Source: Rhizobium sp. Q54
GTDB taxonomy: Bacteria; Pseudomonadota; Alphaproteobacteria; Rhizobiales; Beijerinckiaceae
Length of the DNA stretch: 64,000 nt
Reading direction: 5' to 3'
Assembly: GCA_945878875.1 (NCBI GenBank)
Contig: CAMCUC010000001.1
Span: 62,001-126,000 of the forward strand
Under the pieces are notes generated by a model. The model ran no database searches. It was not told the origin of the DNA and saw only the letters and a list, made by a program, of their open reading frames with translations. Numbering within the stretch: position 1 is the stretch's first letter; each line of letters begins with the position of its first letter. The position numbers were made by a program, and so were the translations under genes. Positions 8,825-15,624 of this stretch are shown here, in pieces.

Positions 8825-9340
8825 TCACGCGCGCAGCGCAGTCAGCATGGCGCTGATGTAATCGGCGCCGCTGGCGATGACGAGCATACGAGCAAACGGG
8901 CGCAGATGGGTCATGGAGTCCGAAATCTGCGCATCGGTCGTCTCCGGCCCAGGCACCACAAGCGCCACAAGCGATTTGTTGTGCAAGGCGCAGGCGTCGG
9001 CGATCAGCGACACGGCGCGCGCACCCTCGCCCGCGCTGGTGACGACGACCACGAAATCGCTGCTGGCGACTTCCTCCACAAGATCGTTGGCGGCGCCGGC
9101 CAGATCCTTCAGCCATGCCTTCAGGCCCTCGCCCGTCGTTCCCGGCGCACTGTCCGTGGAAAACGAGAGCGATGTGAAAAACTTCGCGCCGTTCCAAGGT
9201 TCGCGCGACACTTCATCGACGAGGCTGGCGCTCAACGCGTCAAGCGCGACGACCTTTACGTCGCGGCGCTTTGAATTGGGATATTGCACCCGATAGCTGG
9301 ATTCGCGGGCGGTGGTGACGCGGGCGGTTTCGCTTTGCAT
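8825..9340 (-). CDS. Conserved protein of unknown function in the Rieske oxygenase operon
   Basis: A 171-residue soluble protein I do not recognise. The C-terminal half looks like an alternating beta/alpha nucleotide-type fold: SDFVVVVTSAGEGARAVSLIADACALHNKSLVALVVPG, then MTHLRPFARMLVIASGADYISAMLTALRA. No catalytic motif stands out. It lies 69 bases downstream of the oxygenase gene and 25 bases upstream of the split permease, on one strand, so it is probably an accessory of that oxygenase or transport unit. Confidence 0.65.
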   Translation of the reverse strand: MQSETARVTTARESSYRVQYPNSKRRDVKVVALDALSASLVDEVSREPWNGAKFFTSLSFSTDSAPGTTGEGLKAWLKDLAGAANDLVEEVASSDFVVVVTSAGEGARAVSLIADACALHNKSLVALVVPGPETTDAQISDSMTHLRPFARMLVIASGADYISAMLTALRA

Positions 9341-9409
9341 CTCAAATCTCCGAAAACCAGCTTGCGAGAAAATCGGCGGGCGCGAACGCCCGCCGTTTAT
9401 TCAGGAGCG

Positions 9410-10696
9410 TTAGACCGAAGTCTGGCGGACGCCCTTTTTGGCGATGAGCGCTTCCTTGGCGCCCTCGGTGTAGCTGGCGGCGCGCGGCAGCAGCAGCGCG
9501 GCCTGGCGCACCTTGTGGTGCTCCGGGTTCACGCCGGGCGGGATCACACCCTTCTCGACCAGCGCCTTGGCGGCGCGCATCAGGCGGTGACGCGCCATGA
9601 TGATGCCGTTGTCGGTGCCGACAAGATTTTCCTTCGTGCGGTCGCAGATCGGACCCATGCTTTCCTGAAGCGAAGCGTCCTGCATGCCAATGCCTTCGAT
9701 GCCGCTGAAGGTACGCCCGGCCTTCTGGGCCTCGCGGTTCATCAGGTAATCGTTGTCCTTGTTGGCGAGCGGACGATAGGTGCCGGGCACGTATTTCACG
9801 TGAATGCCCTTGCCGTCCTTCATGGCGGCGACTTCGCCGTCGGTCAGCGGACGGGTGGGGTGGTAGTCATAGCTCCACGCCCAGCAGCTCTCGTCGTCGA
9901 TCGGAACCCAGAAATGGCCGTGCATCGGATGGTCGCCGCGCGGGGGAACGCCTGTGTAGCAGGGCATGACCCACGGCGTGATGCGCCAGTAATACTGCTC
10001 GTCCTCGGCGTTGCGACGCGCGCCAATCAAAAGGCCGCCGTCGCTCTCGGCGATTTCGAACACCGGCGACAGATCGCCAAGGTTGTACTTGTTGCCGGCT
10101 GCGCCCTTGAACAGCGGATCGTTGGCAAGATCGCCGCGATGCAGGAACGACACATGGCTCGAATCGATGCCGCCTTCCATCGCCTGCAACCAGTTGGATT
10201 CCTGAATGCGCTTGCTGGAGAACGTCTGGTTCAGCGGAACGGTGCAGAACTCGAACTCGGGTTCGGGGGGCTGCTTTTCCGGCGGACCCATATAGGTCCA
10301 GAGTACGCCGCCCTTCTCGATCAGCGGATAGGCCTTGAGCTTTACCTTCTTGGCGTAGCCTGATTCTGCGGGCTCGGAGGGCACGTCGACGCACTGGCCG
10401 TTCACGTCGAACTTCCAGCCGTGATAGGGGCAGCGCAGGCCGCATTCCTCGTTGCGGGCAAACCACAGCGACACGCCGCGATGGGCGCAGAATTCGTCGA
10501 TCAGGCCAAGGCGGCCTTCCGAATCGCGGAACGCCAGCAGGCGCTCGCCCAAAAGCTTCACGCGCACAGGCGCACAATCGGGCTCGGGCAGCTCTTCGCT
10601 GAGCAGCGCCGGCATCCAATAGCAACGAAACAAGTCGCCCATCGGCGTGCCCGGACCCGTCTGGGTCAGGTATTCGTTCTGTTCTTTTTTCAACAT
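9410..10696 (-). CDS. Rieske non-heme iron oxygenase, phthalate 4,5-dioxygenase-like terminal oxygenase
   Basis: The start is the ATG at 10696, with AGGGAG upstream, giving 428 residues; the ORF track's 467 aa extends 39 codons too far. The Rieske cluster ligands are C70-x-H72 (CAHRG) and C89-x2-H92 (CPYHGW). The mononuclear iron site is GGIDSSHVSFLHRG with H181, H186 and bridging D178. The sequence resembles the alpha-only phthalate/vanillate group. It would hydroxylate an aromatic carboxylate using electrons from the divergent ferredoxin and reductase. The nearby dihydroxyphthalate decarboxylase homologue favours a phthalate-like substrate. The 198-bp divergent gap holds a 19-bp palindrome likely bound by the IclR protein. 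Confidence 0.88.
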   Translation of the reverse strand: MLKKEQNEYLTQTGPGTPMGDLFRCYWMPALLSEELPEPDCAPVRVKLLGERLLAFRDSEGRLGLIDEFCAHRGVSLWFARNEECGLRCPYHGWKFDVNGQCVDVPSEPAESGYAKKVKLKAYPLIEKGGVLWTYMGPPEKQPPEPEFEFCTVPLNQTFSSKRIQESNWLQAMEGGIDSSHVSFLHRGDLANDPLFKGAAGNKYNLGDLSPVFEIAESDGGLLIGARRNAEDEQYYWRITPWVMPCYTGVPPRGDHPMHGHFWVPIDDESCWAWSYDYHPTRPLTDGEVAAMKDGKGIHVKYVPGTYRPLANKDNDYLMNREAQKAGRTFSGIEGIGMQDASLQESMGPICDRTKENLVGTDNGIIMARHRLMRAAKALVEKGVIPPGVNPEHHKVRQAALLLPRAASYTEGAKEALIAKKGVRQTSV

Positions 10697-10812
10697 GGCT
10701 TTCGCTCCCTGAAACTCAGCCCAAAACCTTTGCAGCAGACCCCTGAAGATACCGCGCCGGAGCGCGTTGACCAGCGAGCCGGGGCTTGCTAAATCACCTT
10801 CGGGTTCCTGCA

Positions 10813-10831
10813 TGCGGAACGGCGTTCCGCA
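10813..10831. promoter_or_regulatory. Perfect 19-bp palindrome, candidate IclR operator
   Basis: TGCGGAAC-GGC-GTTCCGCA is a perfect inverted repeat with a 3-base centre. It lies in the divergent region between the oxygenase (start 10696) and the ferredoxin (start 10895), next to an IclR-family gene. IclR proteins commonly bind palindromes of the GGAAC-N3-GTTCC sort. Confidence 0.55.
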
Positions 10832-10894
10832 GTCGCTGGATCAGGATTTATAGCGCTCCGGCTGGGGCGTCAACGACAAGGACGCAAGAAGACC

Positions 10895-11200
10895 ATGTCC
10901 AAGATTGAACTGTGCAAGACCGGCGACGTCGATGAGGGCGCAGCCATCAAGGTTGAAACGGGCGATCTGAGCCTGGCGGTGTTCAACCTGAACGGCGCTT
11001 TCTATGTTCTGGACGACACCTGTTCGCATGGCCCGGGATCGCTTTCGGAAGGCCCGATCCACGGCGACGTGATCGAGTGCGATTTTCACAACGGCTCGTT
11101 CAACATCAAGACCGGCGAAGTCGTCGATCCGCCGTGCATGATTCCGCAAAAGACCTACAAGGTGATCGTCGAGAACGACACCGTGTTTATCGAAGAGTGA
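10895..11200 (+). CDS. Rieske-type ferredoxin of an aromatic oxygenase system
   Basis: A 101-residue soluble [2Fe-2S] ferredoxin of the BphF/NahAb kind. Cluster ligands are C43-x-H45 (TCSHG) and C62-x2-H65 (CDFHNG). It would carry electrons from the reductase at 12100 to the oxygenase at 9410. The ATG follows AAGAAGACC. It is the first gene of a rightward operon (ferredoxin, IclR regulator two bases later, reductase, decarboxylase). A separate ferredoxin makes this a three-component system, unlike the classical two-component phthalate dioxygenase. Confidence 0.92.
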   Translation: MSKIELCKTGDVDEGAAIKVETGDLSLAVFNLNGAFYVLDDTCSHGPGSLSEGPIHGDVIECDFHNGSFNIKTGEVVDPPCMIPQKTYKVIVENDTVFIEE

Positions 11201-11202
11201 AC

Positions 11203-12066
11203 ATGAGCGCGGCGCGCGAATCAGGACAAGAGCTTGCAACAGCGGAAACCGCTGGTGCGCAGGCTCCTCTTGACCCCGTGCGCGCCGAAAGAAACGGCCC
11301 GCAACGGCTCTCGTCCGTAGCCACAGCGGTGCGCCTGCTGAAAACCTTCAGCGAGGGCGAGGCGGAGATCGGCGTCACCACTTTGTCCAAGCGCCTTGGC
11401 GTGGCCAAAAGCACGGTCTACCGTCTTGCCTCGACTTTGGTCGCCGAGGGCATGCTTGAGCAGAACCGCGAGAACGACAAATACCGGCTCGGGCTGGCGC
11501 TGTTTGGGCTTGGCGCTCTGGTGCGCCAGCGCATGAACGTCTCGACGGAGGCGCGCCCGCACATCTTCGCGCTGCGCGAGGCCACCAACGAGACCGTGCA
11601 TCTGGCCGTGCCCGAGGGCGCGCAGATCATTTATGTCTATGATCTGGAAAGCACGCAGGCGATCCGCCAGCGCGCCAACCTTGGCGAGCGTAAACCAGCC
11701 TTTTGTTCTGCCGAGGGGCGCGCGATGCTGGCCTTCGCCGATTCTCAAACGGTGGACCTCGTCATCGCCGCCGGGCTGGTGGCGCGCACGCCGCGCACGG
11801 ACGTTAATCCCCGCAATCTTGTCCGCGCGCTTGAGCAAGTGCGCGCGCAAGGGTATGCGATGGAGGATGAGCAAAGCGAGATGGGCATGCGCTCGCTGGC
11901 GGCGCCGATTCGCGATTCTGAAGGTCGCGTCGTCGCGGCCGTGGGCATCGCCGGCCCGATGCAGCGCCTGAGCGACGAGGCCATTGCGCGCTTTGCGCCT
12001 CTGGTCGTCAACACGGCCAACGTCATTTCCGCCCGTCTGGGATTTCGATCCCCGGCGGCTTTCTAA
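11203..12066 (+). CDS. IclR-family transcriptional regulator
   Basis: The ATG at 11203, two bases after the ferredoxin stop, gives 287 residues; the ORF track begins earlier inside the ferredoxin gene. Residues 40-100 form the winged helix-turn-helix (AVRLLKTFSEGEAEIGVTTLSKRLGVAKSTVYRLASTLVAEGML). The rest is the IclR effector domain (FCSAEGRAMLAFAD, YAMEDEQSEMGMRSLAAPIRDSEGRVVAAVGIAGP). It probably binds an aromatic acid and controls the divergent oxygenase and ferredoxin transcripts through the palindrome at 10813. Placement inside the operon implies autoregulation. Confidence 0.9.
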   Translation: MSAARESGQELATAETAGAQAPLDPVRAERNGPQRLSSVATAVRLLKTFSEGEAEIGVTTLSKRLGVAKSTVYRLASTLVAEGMLEQNRENDKYRLGLALFGLGALVRQRMNVSTEARPHIFALREATNETVHLAVPEGAQIIYVYDLESTQAIRQRANLGERKPAFCSAEGRAMLAFADSQTVDLVIAAGLVARTPRTDVNPRNLVRALEQVRAQGYAMEDEQSEMGMRSLAAPIRDSEGRVVAAVGIAGPMQRLSDEAIARFAPLVVNTANVISARLGFRSPAAF

Positions 12067-12099
12067 ACCCTGCGGGCACACAAGCGAGCGTTACGCGAC

Positions 12100-13110
12100 A
12101 TGGCAAAGATCACTATCATCAAGTCCGACATCGTCTACGATTGCGTTTCTGACACGATTACGCGCGCAGCGACGCGTGCGGGACTGGGCTTTCCCTATGA
12201 ATGCAACGTCGGCGAATGCGGCAATTGCCGCTTTGAGCTGATTGAGGGCGAAGTCTCGTACCTGCGTGAAAATCCGCCCGCGATTACCGAGCGCGACGCC
12301 GAGCGCAAACGATATCTGGGCTGCCAGGCCGTGCCGCATGGCGATTGCACGATCAAAGTGCCGCTGCGCGATCATTACAAGAGCAAGCACCTGCCGAAAA
12401 AGACACGCGGGGTGCTGACGGAAGCCATCGACATTACGCACGACATTCGCGAGTTCCGCTTCAAGCTGTCCGAGCCCGCGAAGTTTCTGGCCGGTCAATA
12501 CGGCCTCATCTCCGCGCCTGGCGTTGAAGGCGCGCGCGCCTATTCCATGAGCAACACGGGCGAGACCGGCGAGGAATGGCATTTCCAGATTCGCCGCGTG
12601 CCCAACGGCCGCGCCACCGGCTCGCTGTTTGACGGCATGAAGATCGGCGACAGCCTCGATCTCGACGGCCCCTATGGCATGGCCTATCTGCGCGAGGACG
12701 CCCCGCGCGACATCCTGTGCCTTGGCGGCGGCTCGGGCCTCTCGCCCATGGTGTCGATCTCGCGCGCAGCCGCCCACAGCGCTGCGCTTGCCGGCCAAAA
12801 TATCTATTTCGTTTATGGCGGGCGCACGCCGCGCGACATTTGCGGCGAGGAATTTCTGCGCGAACTGCCCGGCTTTGGCGAGCGCATCCATTACACGCCG
12901 GTGATCTCGATGGTGGACGATCCCACGTCAGCGGGATGGACCGGCAAGACCGGCTTTGTGCATGACGTGGCCGAAGAAATGTTCGGCGAAAAGCTCGCCA
13001 ATTTTGAAGTGTACTTTGCCGGCCCGCCGCTGATGGCTCAATCGGTGACGAAAATGCTCATCAAGGCGAAAGTGCCCGGCTCGCAGATGCATTTCGACCA
13101 GTTCTATTGA
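12100..13110 (+). CDS. Ferredoxin reductase of an aromatic-ring oxygenase (2Fe-2S + FAD + NAD)
   Basis: A 336-residue protein. Residues 1-90 are a plant-type [2Fe-2S] domain with C35, C40, C43 and C75 (CNVGECGNC...LGC). An FAD-binding barrel follows (ARAYSMSNTG, the RxYS motif), then an NAD(P)H domain (CLGGGSGLSPMVSI, VYFAGPPLM). This is the BenC/NahAa domain order, not the FMN-type phthalate reductase order with a C-terminal ferredoxin. It feeds the Rieske ferredoxin. It sits 33 bases after the IclR gene and 62 bases before the decarboxylase homologue. Confidence 0.92.
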   Translation: MAKITIIKSDIVYDCVSDTITRAATRAGLGFPYECNVGECGNCRFELIEGEVSYLRENPPAITERDAERKRYLGCQAVPHGDCTIKVPLRDHYKSKHLPKKTRGVLTEAIDITHDIREFRFKLSEPAKFLAGQYGLISAPGVEGARAYSMSNTGETGEEWHFQIRRVPNGRATGSLFDGMKIGDSLDLDGPYGMAYLREDAPRDILCLGGGSGLSPMVSISRAAAHSAALAGQNIYFVYGGRTPRDICGEEFLRELPGFGERIHYTPVISMVDDPTSAGWTGKTGFVHDVAEEMFGEKLANFEVYFAGPPLMAQSVTKMLIKAKVPGSQMHFDQFY

Positions 13111-13172
13111 GAGCAGGCGCTCAAAAGCGCTCTAACGAAACTATCAAAAAAGACGATCAAAAGGAAACGCCC

Positions 13173-14159
13173 ATGTCCAAACTGAATATGACTTTGGCCT
13201 GCTGGAATTATGATCGCACGCGCGCGATTCAGGACGGCTCGGTCAAGCCCGACGGCATCGACATCAATTATCTCGATCTGCCAGTGGAGGAGACCTTCTT
13301 CCGCATGGCCCGCCATCAGGAATTCGACGCGTCAGAAATGTCGCTGTCGTCCTACACCGTGTCGTTGCATCGCGAGAAGCCGCCGTTCATTGCGATCCCG
13401 GTATTTCCCTCGCGCTTCTTTCGCCATTCCTGCATTTATGTGAACGCAAAATCGGGCATTCGCGAACCCAAAGATTTGATAGGCAAGAAGATCGGCGTGC
13501 CCGAATTCCAGATGACGGCGCCGGTGTGGATTCGCGGCATCTTGTCGGATCATTACGGCGTGCCGGTGGACAGCGTTCACTATTACACCGGTGGCGAGGA
13601 AGAGCCGGGCCGCCCGGAGAAGATGAAGCTCGACCTGCCGTCCCACATCAAGGTGACGCCGATTGGGCCTGAGCAGACGCTGGCGCAAATGCTGCGCGAT
13701 GGCGAAATCGACGCCTTCCACACCGCCCGCAAGCCCTCGACCTACGACGGCGTGAACGTGAAGCGGCTGTTTGAAGATTATCGCCCGGTTGAGCTGGATT
13801 ATTACCGCAAGACGAAAATCTTCCCGATGATGCACACGGTCGCGATCCGCCGCGACGTGTACGAAGCCAATCGCTGGGTCGCGCAATCGCTGCTCAAAGC
13901 GTTCGTTGAAGCCAAGCGCCGCACCTATGAAGATTTGAAGGAAACGGCGGCGCTGAAATCCATGGTGCCGTGGCTGGTGGCCGACTTCGAGGAAGCGCAG
14001 CGCGAAATGGGCGCCGATTACTGGTCATACGGGCTTGAGCCCAATTACACCCAGCTTGAGACGTTCCTGCGCTATCATTTCGAGTGCGGACTCTCGAAGC
14101 GGCTCTTGAAGCCAGAAGAGCTGTTTGCGCCCGAGACGCTGGAGTCTTTCAAGATTTGA
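13173..14159 (+). CDS. 4,5-dihydroxyphthalate decarboxylase homologue
   Basis: The start is the ATG at 13173, preceded by AAAAGGAAACGCCC, giving 328 residues; the ORF-track form is 22 codons too long. The sequence matches the Pht5/OphC group: MTLACWNYDRTRAIQDGSVKPDGIDINYLDLPVEETFFRMARHQEFDASEMSLSSY. The family has a periplasmic-binding-protein-like fold but no signal peptide here, so it is cytosolic and likely enzymatic. It would convert 4,5-dihydroxyphthalate to protocatechuate, the substrate of the LigAB encoded at the right edge. An intracellular binding protein is the alternative. It ends a rightward operon, with a bidirectional terminator downstream. Confidence 0.82.
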   Translation: MSKLNMTLACWNYDRTRAIQDGSVKPDGIDINYLDLPVEETFFRMARHQEFDASEMSLSSYTVSLHREKPPFIAIPVFPSRFFRHSCIYVNAKSGIREPKDLIGKKIGVPEFQMTAPVWIRGILSDHYGVPVDSVHYYTGGEEEPGRPEKMKLDLPSHIKVTPIGPEQTLAQMLRDGEIDAFHTARKPSTYDGVNVKRLFEDYRPVELDYYRKTKIFPMMHTVAIRRDVYEANRWVAQSLLKAFVEAKRRTYEDLKETAALKSMVPWLVADFEEAQREMGADYWSYGLEPNYTQLETFLRYHFECGLSKRLLKPEELFAPETLESFKI

Positions 14160-14166
14160 CAGCCAC

Positions 14167-14265
14167 GTCATGGCGGCGACGGCCGCCATCCACGGCAAGC
14201 CGCACGATCGCTGCCTGTCATGGGTCCCGGCCTTCGCCGGGATGACGCAGAGCCACACGCGGCAA
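14167..14265. repeat. Pair of short palindromic intergenic repeats (REP-like)
   Basis: Two adjacent units: GTCATGGCGGCGACGGCCGCCATCCACG and GTCATGGGTCCCGGCCTTCGCCGGGATGACG. The second is a form of the GTCATCCCGGCGAAGGCCGGGACCCATGAC repeat common between genes in this bacterial group. A related unit lies at 38668-38690. Confidence 0.65.
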
Positions 14266-14294
14266 AGGCCGTCACCTGCCCCTTCCCAATAAAA

Positions 14295-14320
14295 ACGCCG
14301 CGGATTTTCATCCGCGGCGT
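14295..14320. terminator. Bidirectional intrinsic terminator
   Basis: ACGCCGCGGAT-TTTC-ATCCGCGGCGT has an 11-bp perfect stem flanked by A runs on the left and T runs on the right. It serves both the decarboxylase operon (plus) and the bicupin (minus), which converge here. Confidence 0.88.
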
Positions 14321-14344
14321 TTTGCTTTTCAAAGCTTAAAAAGC

Positions 14345-15463
14345 TCAAGCAACCTTGGGCGGCAGGGTTTCGAGTTCCTGCGCGTAGGCGGCGTCCATTT
14401 GCGGAACAAGGCCCTGCTTGCCGAGTTCTGTCGAGAACAGGTCGCGCACGAGCTTCGTCTCGTCGGCGTAATCGATCTGGTCGCCGCCGATGCGACGGCT
14501 GATCCACGCCTTGGGCACGCCCTGCGCGTTACGGATCGACACGACTTCATGCTTGAACGCCAGATAGCGAGCAGGCGTTGCGCCGGTGTTGAAGTGCTGG
14601 TGGAACCACATGTTCGGCGGCACGATCATGGTGCCCACTTCCCAATCGTAGCGCTTGGGCTCTTCGCCTTCCGCCCACATCAGCGAATAGCCTTCGCCGG
14701 ACAGGATGATGACGTGCGCTCCGGGGCCGTGGCAATGGCCCTTCTTGTAGGTGCCTACCGGGAATTGCGAAATGTGGCTGTTCATCGAGCCCTTCGCCAT
14801 GTTGAAGCGGATGTGACCGCCGCCGGCGCCGCGCTCCTTGGCCGAGATCAGCGGCAGGTTCACCGCGTCCGGCACGAAGTTCGTCTCCAGCAGAAGGCCC
14901 TTCTGCTCGCCCTTGTTGGAGAAGTAATCGGGCTCGCCCGCAAAGCGCGACTTGAAATCGTGCGCGGTGTTGAAGACGAAGCTGGTGTCTTCATACAGGT
15001 TCATCACCGGGGGCGCGTTGGTGACGGACACGAAGCGCGCAGCCTCGGAGCCCGAGCCATTGAAGTGCTGGTGCCAGGCGTTCAGCGGAATGGCGAACAG
15101 CGCGCCGGCTTTCCATTCGAACGTGATCTTCTGGCCCGCGTCGTTCCACACGCTGGTGGAGCCGCGGCCTTCAAGCACGAGAACCATTTCTTCAAAAAGC
15201 TGGCGCCGCGGCTCAAGCTTCTTGCCCGGCGCGATTTCGCACACGTAGCAATCGTTCGAGGTGCGCGAGGCTTCGTGGTTGATGTAGACGCCCTTGCCGC
15301 CGCGACGGGCCCACGGCTTCAACTCAACGGTGCGCAGGTTCTGCACGTAAAGAGCGGGGATGATGTCCAGACCCTCATTGCGCACCCAGCGCAGATAAGG
15401 CGTGTCCTTTTCGGTCGCGAATTTCTTGGCGAGATCGTCCGATACAATTGCGTCCTTGGCCAT
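14345..15463 (-). CDS. Bicupin protein 1 (leftward EutA-like/cupin module)
   Basis: A 372-residue two-domain cupin of the gentisate-dioxygenase/oxidase-like superfamily; function unknown. The N-terminal cupin (about 75-150) has PRRQLFEE where the metal HxH would be, though AWHQHFN remains, so its metal site looks degraded. The C-terminal cupin (about 230-310) keeps GHCHGPGAH (H243, H245, H250) and MWFHQHFN (H288, H290), suggesting one metal centre. It shares TNFVPDAVN and the overall plan with bicupin 2. It follows the EutA-like ATPase gene 1 on the same strand after 161 bases containing two hairpins. GGAGAAAACG precedes the ATG. Confidence 0.8.
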   Translation of the reverse strand: MAKDAIVSDDLAKKFATEKDTPYLRWVRNEGLDIIPALYVQNLRTVELKPWARRGGKGVYINHEASRTSNDCYVCEIAPGKKLEPRRQLFEEMVLVLEGRGSTSVWNDAGQKITFEWKAGALFAIPLNAWHQHFNGSGSEAARFVSVTNAPPVMNLYEDTSFVFNTAHDFKSRFAGEPDYFSNKGEQKGLLLETNFVPDAVNLPLISAKERGAGGGHIRFNMAKGSMNSHISQFPVGTYKKGHCHGPGAHVIILSGEGYSLMWAEGEEPKRYDWEVGTMIVPPNMWFHQHFNTGATPARYLAFKHEVVSIRNAQGVPKAWISRRIGGDQIDYADETKLVRDLFSTELGKQGLVPQMDAAYAQELETLPPKVA

Positions 15464-15489
15464 CGTTTTCTCCGGTTGGTTTTTGTTGA

Positions 15490-15562
15490 GCCGGCCCTTG
15501 GGAGGCCGGCATGATTTCGGGGCGTGGCCCGGGAAGACTCAGGCCCTGCATTTCAGGGCCTG
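15490..15562 (-). other. Two hairpins between EutA-like gene 1 and bicupin 1
   Basis: GCCGGCC/GGCCGGC (15490-15510) and CAGGCCCTG/CAGGGCCTG (15540-15562) are perfect short stems in the 161-bp gap on the minus transcript. Neither is followed by a T run, so they look like RNA-processing, stability or repeat elements, not terminators. Confidence 0.45.
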
Positions 15563-15624
15563 TTCTAAGACCTTTGGCCAGTGTTTCGCAAGCGTTGAGG
15601 CTTAACGCAAAAAGCGCCTGCGGC

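Noticed and set aside
9284-10363. Plus-strand 359-aa ORF across the oxygenase gene
   Set aside because: It is the shadow of the minus-strand Rieske gene, whose Cys/His motifs and ribosome site are clear.
13173-14159. Reading this gene as an ABC or TRAP substrate-binding protein
   Set aside because: The fold is shared, but there is no signal peptide and the neighbours are catabolic, so the 4,5-dihydroxyphthalate decarboxylase reading is preferred.
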